Assembly (NCBI RefSeq): GCF_900115285.1
Contig: NZ_FOYW01000001.1
Span: 2,577,272 to 2,641,271 of the forward strand
DNA length: 64,000 bases
Direction of reading: 5' to 3'
Source: Marinobacter daqiaonensis
Lineage (GTDB): Bacteria; Pseudomonadota; Gammaproteobacteria; Pseudomonadales; Oleiphilaceae
Below are positions 17,938 to 27,932 of this stretch, one piece after another. Made by a program: the position numbers and the translations under genes. The notes beneath the pieces are model-generated. The model saw only the letters and a list, made by a program, of their open reading frames with translations, was not told where the DNA came from and made no database searches. Position 1 is the stretch's first letter, and every line of letters starts with the position of its first letter.

Positions 17938-20601
17938 ATGACTGATTCTGACAACCCTGTTTGCCGAACCACCTGCCCCTATTGCGGCGTTGGCTGCGGG
18001 GTGGTGGCACCGGGCCGTTCGCTGTCCGCGGGGGCCCTGGTAGCCGGTGACCAGGATCATCCGGCAAATTACGGACGCCTGTGTGTGAAGGGGGCCAGTC
18101 TTCATGAGACCACGGCTGTCGACGGGCACATGATGTATCCCCGGCTTCATGGCAGACGGGTGACGTGGGAACGGGCGCTGGATGAGGTGGCCGGCGCCAT
18201 CAGGGCATCCGTCGATGCCCATGGCCCGGAATCCGTGGCGTTCTATCTCTCGGGTCAGCTGCTGACCGAGGATTATTATGTGGCCAACAAACTGGCCAAG
18301 GGTTTTATCGGAACACCCCATGTGGATACCAATTCCCGGCTCTGCATGGCATCAGCGGTGGCAGCCCACAAACGGGCCTTTGGCGAGGACGTGGTGCCTG
18401 GCTGCTATGAAGATCTGGAGCTGGCGGATCTATTGGTACTGACCGGCAGCAATGCCGCCTGGAATCACCCGGTGCTTTACCAGCGGATGAAGGCGGCCGG
18501 CCGCCCGGGCCGTCGGGTTGTGGTCATCGATCCACGGAGGACGGCCACCGCGGAACTGGCGGACCTTCATCTGGCACTGAGGCCGGGTTCTGACGCCATC
18601 CTGTTCAATGGTTTGCTGGTCTGGCTGGCCGATACCGGCGCCCTTGACCAGGATTATGTGCGCAACCACTGCCGGGGCCTCGGGGAAGCAATGGCGTCTG
18701 CTCGAGTCAGCGGTTTTGCGCCGTCGAAAGTGGCCGATCTGTGCGACCTGCCCGAGCAGGACGTGGTTCGTTTCTATCGTTGGTTCGCCGAGAACCCACG
18801 CACGGTCACGGCCTTTTCCCAGGGAGTGAACCAGAGCTCTACCGGCACCGACAAGGCCAATGCCATCATCAATTGCCACCTGGCGACGGGCCGGGTGGGC
18901 AAGCCCGGCGCCAGTCCTTTTTCCCTTACCGGTCAGCCCAATGCCATGGGAGGGCGGGAGGTGGGCGGGCTTGCCAATACCCTGGCCGCTCATCTGGACT
19001 ATGACACCCCCGGGGGCCCTGAACAGGTGGCCGAATTCTGGGGCACGGGCCAAATCCCCCCGGGTCCGGGTCTCAAGGCGGTCGAGCTGTTCAGGGCCGT
19101 GTCCGAGGGACGGATAAAGGTGCTCTGGATAATGGGTACCAATCCGGCGGTCAGTCTGCCGGACTCTGGCCTGGTGCGGCAGGCGCTGAAGGCCTGTCCC
19201 GTGGTGATCGCCTCCGACTGTATTGCCCTGACAGATACCAATGCCCTGGCGGACATACTGTTGCCTGCCCAGGGCTGGGGAGAGAAGGACGGCACGGTCA
19301 CCAACTCCGAGCGCCGTATTTCCCGCCAGCGGCGATTCCTGCCGGCCGTCGGTGAGGCTCGCGCGGACTGGTGGATGCTAGCGGAAGTGGGACGCCTGCT
19401 TGGCCATGGTGATGCCTTCGCCTGGCCGGATGTGGCGTCGGTTTTCCGGGAGCACGCGCAGTTGTCGGCTATTGCCGGCTCTACCGGGCGGCAGTTCAGC
19501 CTGTCGGCGCTGGCGGGGATTTCCGATGAGGGCTATGAAGCCCTGGAGCCGGTCCAGTGGCCGGTCACCACCGATTATCCCCACGGCCGTGCCCGACTTT
19601 TCGGCGATGGCCGGTTCAGTACCCCGGATGGAAAGGCCTGCCTGGTGCCCATTGAGGGCCGGTTACCGGAAGCCGAACCCGATCTCCGGTGGCCGATGAT
19701 CGTGAACACCGGGCGGATTCGTGACCAGTGGCACACCATGACAAGAACAGCCCGTTCATCCCGACTGGTCCAGCATCGCCAGGAGCCCTTTATCGACCTA
19801 CATCCGGAGGATGCGCGCCGCTATGGGCTGAGCCCCGGCGATCTGGCCCGTCTGGAAGGTCCCGGGAGCATGGGTGGGTATGTGGGGAAGGTACGTTCCG
19901 AGCCCGGACAGAGGCCGGGGGAGGTGTTTGTGCCCATCCACTGGAACCGGCAATTCACCCCGGCGGGTCTGGCGAGTGACCTGATCCGCCCGGTCACCGA
20001 CCCGGTTTCGGGCCAGCCCGAGTCCAAGTACGGCGTCGTCCACCTCACGAGGATCACGACCCTGTGGCATGGGCGCCTGATCCGGCCAGGTAACGCGCCC
20101 CGGGGCTGGCAGGCGGATTACTGGTGTCGGGTGCCACAGGACCACTGTGACAGCTGGTGGGTGGCAGGCTCGGGCCCGGTGAGCTGGCCCCGTGAGGTGG
20201 CCCGCTGGCTTGGCGGTGCTCCCGACCTGGTGCTGGAAGACGCCGCCCGCGGCACCTATCGGGCGGCCCGGCTGGTGGAGGGCCGGTTGCAGGGCATCCT
20301 GCTGGTGGAGCGGGAGGCGGCTCTGCTGCCGGATGCTGGCTGGCTCATCGGCCTCTTCGATGGACGGGTTCTGTCCATGGGTGAGCGACGGGGCCTGCTT
20401 TCGGCCCGGGACGTGGAAGTGAAGGACGTTGGCCCTGTGGTGTGCAGCTGTTTTGGTGTCGGAGAGCGCCAGATCGAGGCAGCAATCCGCTCTGGTGCCG
20501 GTGATGTGGAGGCACTGGGCCGGGCCCTGAAGTGCGGTACCAATTGCGGATCCTGTGTCCCGGAGCTTAAGGCGCTCATGGCCTGCGCGATCCCTTCCTG
20601 A
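17938..20601 (+). CDS. nasA: assimilatory nitrate reductase, molybdopterin catalytic subunit
   Basis: An 887-residue cytoplasmic enzyme reducing nitrate to nitrite. The N terminus binds a [4Fe-4S] cluster (CPYCGVGCGV, with the fourth Cys in RLCVKGASLHE). The body is a molybdopterin oxidoreductase (LVLTGSNAAWNHPV, ATGRVGKPGASPFSLTGQPN, VLWIMGTNPAVSLPDSG), followed by a molydop-binding domain (NTGRIRDQWHTMTRTA). The last 60 residues are a BFD-type [2Fe-2S] domain (VCSCFGVGERQIE then CGTNCGSCVPEL), as in NasA of Klebsiella type. ATG 17938 is chosen because of GCGGAG upstream and because earlier codons lie in the leader terminator. It is transcribed divergently from nrtA; electrons probably come from the nasB-like flavoprotein. 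Confidence 0.95.
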   Translation: MTDSDNPVCRTTCPYCGVGCGVVAPGRSLSAGALVAGDQDHPANYGRLCVKGASLHETTAVDGHMMYPRLHGRRVTWERALDEVAGAIRASVDAHGPESVAFYLSGQLLTEDYYVANKLAKGFIGTPHVDTNSRLCMASAVAAHKRAFGEDVVPGCYEDLELADLLVLTGSNAAWNHPVLYQRMKAAGRPGRRVVVIDPRRTATAELADLHLALRPGSDAILFNGLLVWLADTGALDQDYVRNHCRGLGEAMASARVSGFAPSKVADLCDLPEQDVVRFYRWFAENPRTVTAFSQGVNQSSTGTDKANAIINCHLATGRVGKPGASPFSLTGQPNAMGGREVGGLANTLAAHLDYDTPGGPEQVAEFWGTGQIPPGPGLKAVELFRAVSEGRIKVLWIMGTNPAVSLPDSGLVRQALKACPVVIASDCIALTDTNALADILLPAQGWGEKDGTVTNSERRISRQRRFLPAVGEARADWWMLAEVGRLLGHGDAFAWPDVASVFREHAQLSAIAGSTGRQFSLSALAGISDEGYEALEPVQWPVTTDYPHGRARLFGDGRFSTPDGKACLVPIEGRLPEAEPDLRWPMIVNTGRIRDQWHTMTRTARSSRLVQHRQEPFIDLHPEDARRYGLSPGDLARLEGPGSMGGYVGKVRSEPGQRPGEVFVPIHWNRQFTPAGLASDLIRPVTDPVSGQPESKYGVVHLTRITTLWHGRLIRPGNAPRGWQADYWCRVPQDHCDSWWVAGSGPVSWPREVARWLGGAPDLVLEDAARGTYRAARLVEGRLQGILLVEREAALLPDAGWLIGLFDGRVLSMGERRGLLSARDVEVKDVGPVVCSCFGVGERQIEAAIRSGAGDVEALGRALKCGTNCGSCVPELKALMACAIPS

Positions 20602-20645
20602 GCTTCCCGAGCTCTGACGGGACGTGCGACAGAATTCGCCTTCGG

Positions 20646-21344
20646 TCAGGCGGCGGCTCTGAGCATCACAAAGGGAACGCGGAATCTCAGTCCTCGGGAA
20701 AGCCCGGCACCTTCCACGGTGCAGGTCTTCCGGTTGATTCGCAGTATCACGCCCTCCCGTGCCTGGGGCCCCTCGCCGAATTCCACGTGATCACCCCGTT
20801 GCCATTGCGCGGCCTGGGCCTGGCGAGCCGGCAGGACCATGGGAGCCGTGTCCAGGGCGATGCCCACGCTGGTGCCCGCGTCCGCCAGAAAACGCCGCAC
20901 CTGGCCGGCGCTGCCATTGCCATTCAGCTCATCCAGCAGCCGGTAGAAGTGGCGGTTATGAACGGAACCGTGGTAACGCTTGCCTCCTTGCAACTGCAGA
21001 AGATGGGCAAACTCGTGGATGCAGGTATGGGCCAGCAGATTCAGTACCGATACTTCGCCCCCGAAATACCCGCGACCGACAATCTCCCGTGTCGACAACC
21101 AGTTGGCGGCGGTGCGGGCTTCCTGCTTGGCGGCCACCATTTTTACACCGAAGGTGATCAGGTGGCGTTGGTCACGGTGGTCGTAACGGTGATAGGTGGC
21201 ACGGCCCCCGCCTACCCGGCACACCAGCTGGGCCCGGGCACGACGGGAGCGAAGATCGTCCCGGTAGGCGGACCAGAGCACTTCGTGGGTAGCCTGGCAC
21301 ATGAGCTGTGCGATCTGGTTGAACGTCTCTGGAAGGGCGGGCAT
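20646..21344 (-). CDS. SprT-like zinc metallopeptidase-fold protein
   Basis: A 232-residue protein with a zinc-binding HExxH motif in LAHTCIHEFAHLLQL and a downstream histidine in RYHGSVHNRHFYRLL, the arrangement of SprT-like domains. The C-terminal 70 residues (HVEFGEGPQAREGVILRINR) look like a small beta domain. Bacterial SprT-like proteins are poorly understood; a protease role is inferred only from the motif. It follows tonB by 43 bases on the same strand and could be the last gene of that operon, or be transcribed alone. It converges with nasA. The start is uncertain. Confidence 0.75.
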   Translation of the reverse strand: MPALPETFNQIAQLMCQATHEVLWSAYRDDLRSRRARAQLVCRVGGGRATYHRYDHRDQRHLITFGVKMVAAKQEARTAANWLSTREIVGRGYFGGEVSVLNLLAHTCIHEFAHLLQLQGGKRYHGSVHNRHFYRLLDELNGNGSAGQVRRFLADAGTSVGIALDTAPMVLPARQAQAAQWQRGDHVEFGEGPQAREGVILRINRKTCTVEGAGLSRGLRFRVPFVMLRAAA

Positions 21345-21387
21345 TACCGGTATCCGGGCTCCATTGGGATCTGAAGGAGAAGATGGT

Positions 21388-22145
<758 letters not shown>

Positions 22146-22149
<4 letters not shown>

Positions 22150-22556
22150 TCCACCGGCTCCGTAAGCAGGATGACCTCACTGAACCCGGCGTCTTCCAGA
22201 GTGCGAAAAAGAACTTCCAGCTGGTCCATGGCTGTGCCGGAGGCGGCGGCGATACGCAGGGTCGTATCGTCCTGCGGTTGTGGCAGGGTATCAGGCAGGG
22301 CATCAAGAGCAACGGGTTCGTTGGCCACCATGAAGGCACCGTCTGCGCTGACCACCAGGTCCGCCTCGGGCTGTTCTCCGGCTTCCGGGCTCGCCATGCC
22401 CGGCAACTCCGGAATCGCTGTGTCGGTCAGCTGACCTGCGACGATAAAAAACATCAACAGCAGGAACACCAGGTTGATCAGCGGCAACAGGCTGTCTTCA
22501 ACCCGTTCCAGAAGCGTCTTGCGGTCCTCGAAAGGTTCTGGTGTCAATGGCGTCAT
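22146..22556 (-). CDS. exbD: ExbD-family biopolymer transport protein, second copy
   Basis: A 136-residue protein with a single membrane helix ([19 protein letters not shown]) and a periplasmic C-terminal domain, as in ExbD/TolR. The helix keeps Asn-Leu-Val where ExbD proteins have the proton-carrying Asp (typically L(I/L)DV); here the residue is Asn, so this copy may not carry protons. ATG 22556 lies one base after the stop of the first exbD. It forms part of the ExbB-ExbD-ExbD-TonB set. Confidence 0.85.
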
Positions 22557-22557
22557 G

Positions 22558-22965
22558 TCAGGGCGTGGTCGCTGCTTCGTCGGGGGGTGTCCGCTTCCAC
22601 TGGGTGCGGATGCCGGCGCTGTCAAGGGAGCTCAGAGTCCGGGTGAAGCGATCCAGCGCCACATCGCCATCGGTAGCCAGCCGAACCTCCTGATGACCAG
22701 CCTGTAACAGCGCAGTGGCCAGCTCTGCGGATTGCCAGCGCCGGTTCTGCCACTGAATATCGCCGTCGGCCGTGAGTTGCAGTTCCGGCAGCGGCGTCCC
22801 GCCCTCGCCCCGTCCGGCGGCGGTTACGTTTTCAAGCTCCAGATAACTGGTGGGGAGCAGATAACTGGTGACCATGAAGAACACCAGCAGGATGAACACC
22901 ACGTCGATCAGTGGTGTCATCCGGATGGGCATGGGACGGGCAGGCCGGGGTTTAACCAGTGGCAT
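22558..22965 (-). CDS. exbD: ExbD-family biopolymer transport protein, first copy
   Basis: A 135-residue ExbD with a short basic N terminus, one membrane helix and a periplasmic domain. The functional aspartate is present in MTPLIDVVFILLVFFMV. ATG 22965 gives the usual N-terminal length and overlaps the end of exbB by 14 bases; the longer frame would run far into exbB. Together with ExbB it forms the proton-driven motor that energises TonB. Confidence 0.9.
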   Translation of the reverse strand: MPLVKPRPARPMPIRMTPLIDVVFILLVFFMVTSYLLPTSYLELENVTAAGRGEGGTPLPELQLTADGDIQWQNRRWQSAELATALLQAGHQEVRLATDGDVALDRFTRTLSSLDSAGIRTQWKRTPPDEAATTP

Positions 22966-23713
22966 GGGCAACCCGGGACCCGGTATAGGCCGCCCCACCG
23001 GCTTCCGACACCGGTCTTGAACGGTTCTGTGCTGACGGCTGGGCAACGGGTGACTGAACCGCCGGAGAGGCGTTGAGGATATCCAGCAGGCGTTCGTTCA
23101 TCTGGCTGTTCAGCCGGCGCAGACGGAATTCCACCCAGGCGGCAATAGCGGCAAAGGGGATGGCGATGATCAGGCCGGCGGCGGTGGTGGTCAGGGCTTC
23201 ATAGATTCCGCCACTGAGCTGGCTGGCGCTGGCCCGTCCCTCTGTGGTGGCCATGGCGCTGAAAGCCTCCATCATGCCCATGACCGTACCCAGCAGGCCG
23301 AGTAACGGCGCCAGAGCCGCAATCACCTCGATAATCTTGAGGGGCGCCTCAAAAGGCTGCAGGGCTTTCTGGGCTCCCTGGGCCACGGTTTCCCGCAGCG
23401 CGCCCAGTGGTTCCCGGTTGGCCACACCCACCATGGCACGACGTGTCAGCTCATGCATGGGATTGCAACGGGCGAAAAAGGCACGGGGTGCTGGTGGCGG
23501 ATTCTCGGCGCCGGTCTGTTTCCACTTCGCCACATCCTGCTTTACCCGGCCGCCGGAACGGGGGGCGTAAAGTGCACCGGTGAGCACCAGGTAGAAAAAG
23601 GTCAGGGTGCCCACCAGGGCGAGCCCGAGCAGCACATACATCACGGGGCCGCCCATGGCGATGAGGGACTGGAGCGGGGTATCCAGCGAGGCCAGCTGGG
23701 TAGATTCAGGCAT
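22952..23713 (-). CDS. exbB: ExbB/TolQ-family proton channel protein
   Basis: A 253-residue MotA/TolQ/ExbB-type protein with three membrane segments: GPVMYVLLGLALVGTLTFFY, then VIAALAPLLGLLGTVMGMME and GGIYEALTTTAAGLIIAIPF. The conserved block around TVMGMMEAFSAM and the threonines of TTTAAG identify the family. ATG 23713 is chosen over a GTG three codons upstream. It heads the operon; a Fur-like palindrome lies about 35 bases upstream. Confidence 0.9.
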   Translation of the reverse strand: MPESTQLASLDTPLQSLIAMGGPVMYVLLGLALVGTLTFFYLVLTGALYAPRSGGRVKQDVAKWKQTGAENPPPAPRAFFARCNPMHELTRRAMVGVANREPLGALRETVAQGAQKALQPFEAPLKIIEVIAALAPLLGLLGTVMGMMEAFSAMATTEGRASASQLSGGIYEALTTTAAGLIIAIPFAAIAAWVEFRLRRLNSQMNERLLDILNASPAVQSPVAQPSAQNRSRPVSEAGGAAYTGSRVAHATG

Positions 23714-23747
23714 ATCGTCCACTCTGGAAAGTCAAGTGAACGCAAAC

Positions 23748-23766
23748 GATAACAATTTTTATTAGG
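23748..23766. promoter_or_regulatory. possible Fur box upstream of exbB
   Basis: GATAACAATTTTTATTAGG matches 12 of 19 positions of the Fur consensus GATAATGATAATCATTATC by eye. Iron control of TonB-ExbBD is well established in related bacteria; the site itself is a weak match. Confidence 0.35.
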
Positions 23767-23899
23767 TTAATCCAGTGGCGTCCATCCCCTTGAGGCGATG
23801 GTTGTCTGTTAAACTGACATTACATCCATTTTCTGGTTCAGGGCGTTCTGACTGACATGATGCTGCCCATGAGAGCGAAGAAAAACGGAGACCTTCCCC

Positions 23900-25864
23900 A
23901 TGCGGGCGTGGTTTGATCGCCTGGCCAACCGGGGCATTGCGATTTTTGTCGCCGTTATCATTCTGACCGTGGCGTTTGTGAGCATGTTTAACATGGCGGC
24001 GAGTCGCCAGGAACTCGGCCAGCAGGCCCGGACCCAGGTTGCGATGGTGGCGGAGCTGCTCGCCTACGAACTGGACCGCAAGCTGATTGAACGTTTCAAT
24101 ATCCTCACCGGCGCGGCGGCCACCATGACCATGGATGCCACCTCCTTTCGCCAGTTCTCCGGCCTGATCATGGAGCGGCAGTCACCCTATCATCATCTGT
24201 TCGAGAATCTGATCCTGTTTGATGAAGGCGGCGTCGTGCTCGAGATCTACCCGGAAGTGGAAGGCCTGGTCGGAACCGACCTGTCGGCCCGACCTTATTT
24301 CCAGGATACGAACCGGGGTCTGACGCCGGTGATTTCCGAACCTTTCGAGTCCTATATCCGGAAGCTGCCGACCGTGGCCATGACCGCGCCGGTGTTCAAT
24401 CACAATGGTCGTGTGGTTGGCGTGTTCGCCGGCACGATTGTGCTCACTTCCCATAACTTCCTGAGCGAAGTGGCCAACACCCGTATCGGTCACGATGGGT
24501 ATGTTGGTGTGGGCACCCGTTCCGGCAAGATGCTGGTACAGGGAGGCCGTTCCGCCGGTTTCCGGGATCTGTCTCCGGGCAACGACGTGGCCATGGCGGC
24601 GATGGATGGCTTTGAAGGTGTCAGGACGACCACGAACCGTCAGGGCGTGGAAGTCATGGTGGCGGTCCAGCAGCTGAACATGGCACCCTGGTTTGTCCTT
24701 GCCAGCTGGCCCCTCGAGGATGCCTTCGCCCCCGCCAACCGGCTGCGGGAGGATCTCCTGCTGACCATAGCGATCGTCCTGCTCATTCTCCTGCCCGTAG
24801 CCTGGTATACCTTCCGGCGCTACACCAATCCCCTGATCGAGCTCGCCGAGCAGATCCGGGAACGCCATCTCGGGGTTCGGCCAGAGCCGGTGGATGTGGG
24901 TGGATACCGGGAGATCCGTGAGCTGGAGCAGGCCTTCAACCGGGTGATGGCTGACCGCAATGAAGTGGAGGCCCGGCTTCGGGCCGAGCAGGAGATGGGT
25001 GCCAGTATTCTCGGTGTACTCCACGAAGCGGTGGTGATGACGGACACCGAAGGCAGGATCCGCTATGCCAACCGGAGGGCCGAGGAGTTTCTCAACCGCG
25101 CCGGACGTCTTGAGGGACTGGTCCTGTTCGAGCTGCTTTCCTTCGAGGCGGAGGGGGAAGAATGGGGTGCCGACCGCTTTCTGTCCAGTGACGAGGTTCA
25201 TGGCATGGACGGCGCGCTGCGGGACGAGCACGACCGTGTTTTCGATGTGGAAGTCACCATGTTGCACGTCAGCCGCGGCGAACCGGATGAGCGGCTGGTC
25301 TTCGTGGTTCGCGACGACAGCGAACGGCGCCGCCAGGAGCGGCATCTGTCCTGGCAGGCCACCCACGACAGCCTCACTTCATTGATGAACCGTCGCGCCT
25401 TCTCTGCGGAACTGGTCAAGTGGCTGGCCCAGGCCAGGGAGCTGGAAGCACCGACGGTGCTGATGCTCATCGACCTGGATCATTTCAAACCGGTCAACGA
25501 CAGGGGCGGCCATCTGACCGGAGACGAGTTGCTGCGGGGGCTCGCCGCGACTTTGCGCCAGGTGGTGCGAAAAACCGATGTGATCGCCAGGCTGGGCGGG
25601 GATGAGTTCGCCATACTGCTACCGGCCTGCGGCCTGGAGCGGGCACTGGTCCTGGCGGAGGAGATTCGCAGGAACATAGAGGCGCTTCGCGTGGCCGCCG
25701 ATGGCCAGGAGTTCGGAGTGACCGCCAGTATCGGGCTGTCGGATCTGAGCCCCGGAGACGCCAGCCCCCGGGAAGCCATGGCAAGGGCCGACGAGGCGGC
25801 ATACGCCGCCAAGGCCAGGGGGCGCAATCAGGTGGTGGTGATTGCCTCACCCTTATCGGATTAG
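23900..25864 (+). CDS. membrane sensor diguanylate cyclase (dCache-HAMP-PAS-GGDEF)
   Basis: A 654-residue protein: first membrane helix (GIAIFVAVIILTVAFVSMFN), a periplasmic Cache-type sensor (about 35-290, including VGTDLSARPYFQDTNRG and TAPVFNHNGRVVGVFAGTI), second helix (LLLTIAIVLLILLPVAWYTF), HAMP, a PAS domain (ILGVLHEAVVMTDTEGRIRY) and a GGDEF domain. The catalytic site ARLGGDEFAILLP is intact, and RKTD five residues upstream is a canonical inhibitory site. It should make cyclic di-GMP in response to a small extracellular ligand. ATG 23900 has GGAG nine bases upstream. It is a lone gene ending 18 bases from a convergent gene. Confidence 0.93.
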   Translation: MRAWFDRLANRGIAIFVAVIILTVAFVSMFNMAASRQELGQQARTQVAMVAELLAYELDRKLIERFNILTGAAATMTMDATSFRQFSGLIMERQSPYHHLFENLILFDEGGVVLEIYPEVEGLVGTDLSARPYFQDTNRGLTPVISEPFESYIRKLPTVAMTAPVFNHNGRVVGVFAGTIVLTSHNFLSEVANTRIGHDGYVGVGTRSGKMLVQGGRSAGFRDLSPGNDVAMAAMDGFEGVRTTTNRQGVEVMVAVQQLNMAPWFVLASWPLEDAFAPANRLREDLLLTIAIVLLILLPVAWYTFRRYTNPLIELAEQIRERHLGVRPEPVDVGGYREIRELEQAFNRVMADRNEVEARLRAEQEMGASILGVLHEAVVMTDTEGRIRYANRRAEEFLNRAGRLEGLVLFELLSFEAEGEEWGADRFLSSDEVHGMDGALRDEHDRVFDVEVTMLHVSRGEPDERLVFVVRDDSERRRQERHLSWQATHDSLTSLMNRRAFSAELVKWLAQARELEAPTVLMLIDLDHFKPVNDRGGHLTGDELLRGLAATLRQVVRKTDVIARLGGDEFAILLPACGLERALVLAEEIRRNIEALRVAADGQEFGVTASIGLSDLSPGDASPREAMARADEAAYAAKARGRNQVVVIASPLSD

Positions 25865-25882
25865 CTGGCGGAGCCTCACAAC

Positions 25883-26644
25883 TCAGGCGACGGACAGCTG
25901 CTGCCATACGAGCCAGAGCAGCCGGAGCGCCAGCAGGGTCAGCAGTACGTTGAACACCCGGTGGAACGTCAGATTGCCAAGCCGGTCGAGGACCCTCAGG
26001 CCGAGCCAGGTGCCCAGGAAACCGCAGGCAATCATGGCGACCAGGAAAACCAGCCACTCCCTGAAAGCGAAACCGGCCAGGCCGAATACGAGGGCCTTGG
26101 GCAGGTGCTGCAGGCACATGCTCATGGCGAAAGTGGCCACGGTTTTGTGGCGGTCCCGGTGAAGCTGCTTGATGAAGGCAGCCACCAGAGGGCCGGTGGC
26201 ACCCACGAAGAGACTGATAAAACTGGTGAACGTTGACGCCAACAGGATGCCACCACGGCCCAGGGCCATGGCCGGAAGCTTCGGCCCCCAGCAAAGGTAG
26301 AGCACGAACAGGGCAATGGTCAGCTGCCATACCCAGGGAGACAGCTCAACCAGCACCAGGGCCCCGGCGAACGCGCCCAGGGCAACCCCCGGCGCGAAAG
26401 CGGCGATCACCCGCCAGTCCACATGCCTCCAGGTCAGGCCGGCGCGCCCGGCGTTGGAGCCGAGCTGAATAATGCCGTGGACCGGAATGATGGCCGCCGG
26501 TGGCAGCCACAGGGCCATCAGCACCAGTAACAGCAATCCGCCGCCCGCCCCCAGGGCTGCCGTGATCAGGGAGGTCGCGACAGAGCAGGCCAGCAACAGA
26601 ATGGCGATGTGGGGGCTCAGATCGGGCGGCAGGATCGAGATCAA
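25883..26644 (-). CDS. TauE/SafE-family membrane transporter
   Basis: A roughly 253-residue membrane protein with about eight hydrophobic segments and two related halves (ALGAGGGLLLLVLMAL early; TSFISLFVGATGPLVAAFIK mid-protein), typical of TauE/SafE sulfite or organosulfonate exporters. No ATG lies near the expected N terminus; a longer ATG-initiated frame runs deep into the upstream lytic transglycosylase gene in another frame. TTG 26644 is the most plausible start, 25 bases after that gene ends. Substrate unknown. Confidence 0.78.
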   Translation of the reverse strand: MISILPPDLSPHIAILLLACSVATSLITAALGAGGGLLLLVLMALWLPPAAIIPVHGIIQLGSNAGRAGLTWRHVDWRVIAAFAPGVALGAFAGALVLVELSPWVWQLTIALFVLYLCWGPKLPAMALGRGGILLASTFTSFISLFVGATGPLVAAFIKQLHRDRHKTVATFAMSMCLQHLPKALVFGLAGFAFREWLVFLVAMIACGFLGTWLGLRVLDRLGNLTFHRVFNVLLTLLALRLLWLVWQQLSVA

Positions 26645-26669
26645 GGTGTTTTCCGGCGCGGTTTTCAGG

Positions 26670-27794
26670 TCACGGGGACTGGCAGAACCGGGTCTGGTCC
26701 AGGCCTTCGGTTTTACAAAGCGCCCGGGTGGCCAGTTCAACGTCCGCCACATAGTACAACGAGGCCAGTCCCAGGCGGTCCCTGCCGAGATTATGGAAAA
26801 CCATACCGAAGGCGATATCCCCGGCCTCGAAGCGGTCGTGATATTCGGCGAAATAGCGGGCAGCCTGACCCAGGTCGTCGTCTTCAAGAAGCCTCAGTAC
26901 CCGGGTTGCACCGCCGTGATAGGCCTGGATCAGAAGGAGCGTGAACAGGCGCTCCCGCTTGGGCTCCGGCAGGTGCCCGAACTTCTCCTGGACCGTGGGG
27001 GCCAGTATGCGGGCGTTCTGGGCCATCAGTTTCATGGCGCAGTCGAGCTGCGCGAGCCGGTGCCAGTGATTGCGTGGAGCGACTCCACAATCGGCCAGCA
27101 CCTGGGGCGTCAGCTGCATGATGCCCTTGGCGCCGACCGGTGAGTGGGCGCGACTGCGGCCGCCACTCTCGATCATCAGCATACCGGCCAGGTAACGGGG
27201 GAGTTCCGGCGGCAGTGAGAGCCTTTGCTGATCCGTGCGGGTCTGGTAGACATGGAGCAGTGCGTCATGCAGGCTCCCCGGCGCGTTCTCGCTGGCGAAG
27301 TCAAGGTCATCCCAGCGTCCCCACAGTCGTGCGGAGGGGTTGCGGCCCAGGTACCGATCCCGGGCGATTTCCAGTCTCGCGTGGGGTTGGTCGCACGCCA
27401 GGGCGAAGGGGTAGCCTACGGTATCGGCGTCACCGGGGGTCCAGCCGGTCACCCGTCCGTCAGCCGCCAGGGTGGCGCGCAGGGAATTCAGGCGCTGCTG
27501 GGTGGCCGCCCGGGTCAGGCCGTCGGTGATGTAACCCAGGAATGTGCCACGATGGTCAAACAGCAGGTGTCGGTCACTCTCGCTGCAATAGCCGGATTCC
27601 TCCAGTACCCAGCGACGGATGTCCAGAACGTTGGCATATACCCCCTGGCTGCTCCAGAACGGAGCGGCGCGGATGATGTCCTGCCATTCGTCCACTGGCG
27701 CAACCGCCTCGGCCCTGGCCAGTGAACCCGCCACAAGCAGGCAGAGAGCGGCCGTCAGGCCGCGGATCGTGGTTGCTGTTCGCCGGTGTGTCAT
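26670..27794 (-). CDS. lytic transglycosylase (SLT domain), secreted
   Basis: A 374-residue protein with a signal peptide (TIRGLTAALCLLVAGSLARA) and a C-terminal SLT domain: the catalytic Glu lies in LMIESGGRSRAHSPVGAKG, followed by IMQLTPQVLADCG and QAYHGGATRVL. Such enzymes cleave peptidoglycan glycan strands in the periplasm to give 1,6-anhydromuramyl ends. The N-terminal 180 residues match no domain I can name. It is upstream of and possibly cotranscribed with the TauE-like gene, and divergent from the amidase. Confidence 0.85.
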   Translation of the reverse strand: MTHRRTATTIRGLTAALCLLVAGSLARAEAVAPVDEWQDIIRAAPFWSSQGVYANVLDIRRWVLEESGYCSESDRHLLFDHRGTFLGYITDGLTRAATQQRLNSLRATLAADGRVTGWTPGDADTVGYPFALACDQPHARLEIARDRYLGRNPSARLWGRWDDLDFASENAPGSLHDALLHVYQTRTDQQRLSLPPELPRYLAGMLMIESGGRSRAHSPVGAKGIMQLTPQVLADCGVAPRNHWHRLAQLDCAMKLMAQNARILAPTVQEKFGHLPEPKRERLFTLLLIQAYHGGATRVLRLLEDDDLGQAARYFAEYHDRFEAGDIAFGMVFHNLGRDRLGLASLYYVADVELATRALCKTEGLDQTRFCQSP

Positions 27795-27932
27795 GTTTGT
27801 CGGCGTGTGCTCCTGCCCCTGCTACAATCGAAACAGCGGGGTCGTTGACTGAGGCTTTGCGGACGTGTCTTTCCGATTCCCTAGATATACCTGAAACCAT
27901 AAAGTAATCCCAATAACAATCAGGTTAATACC

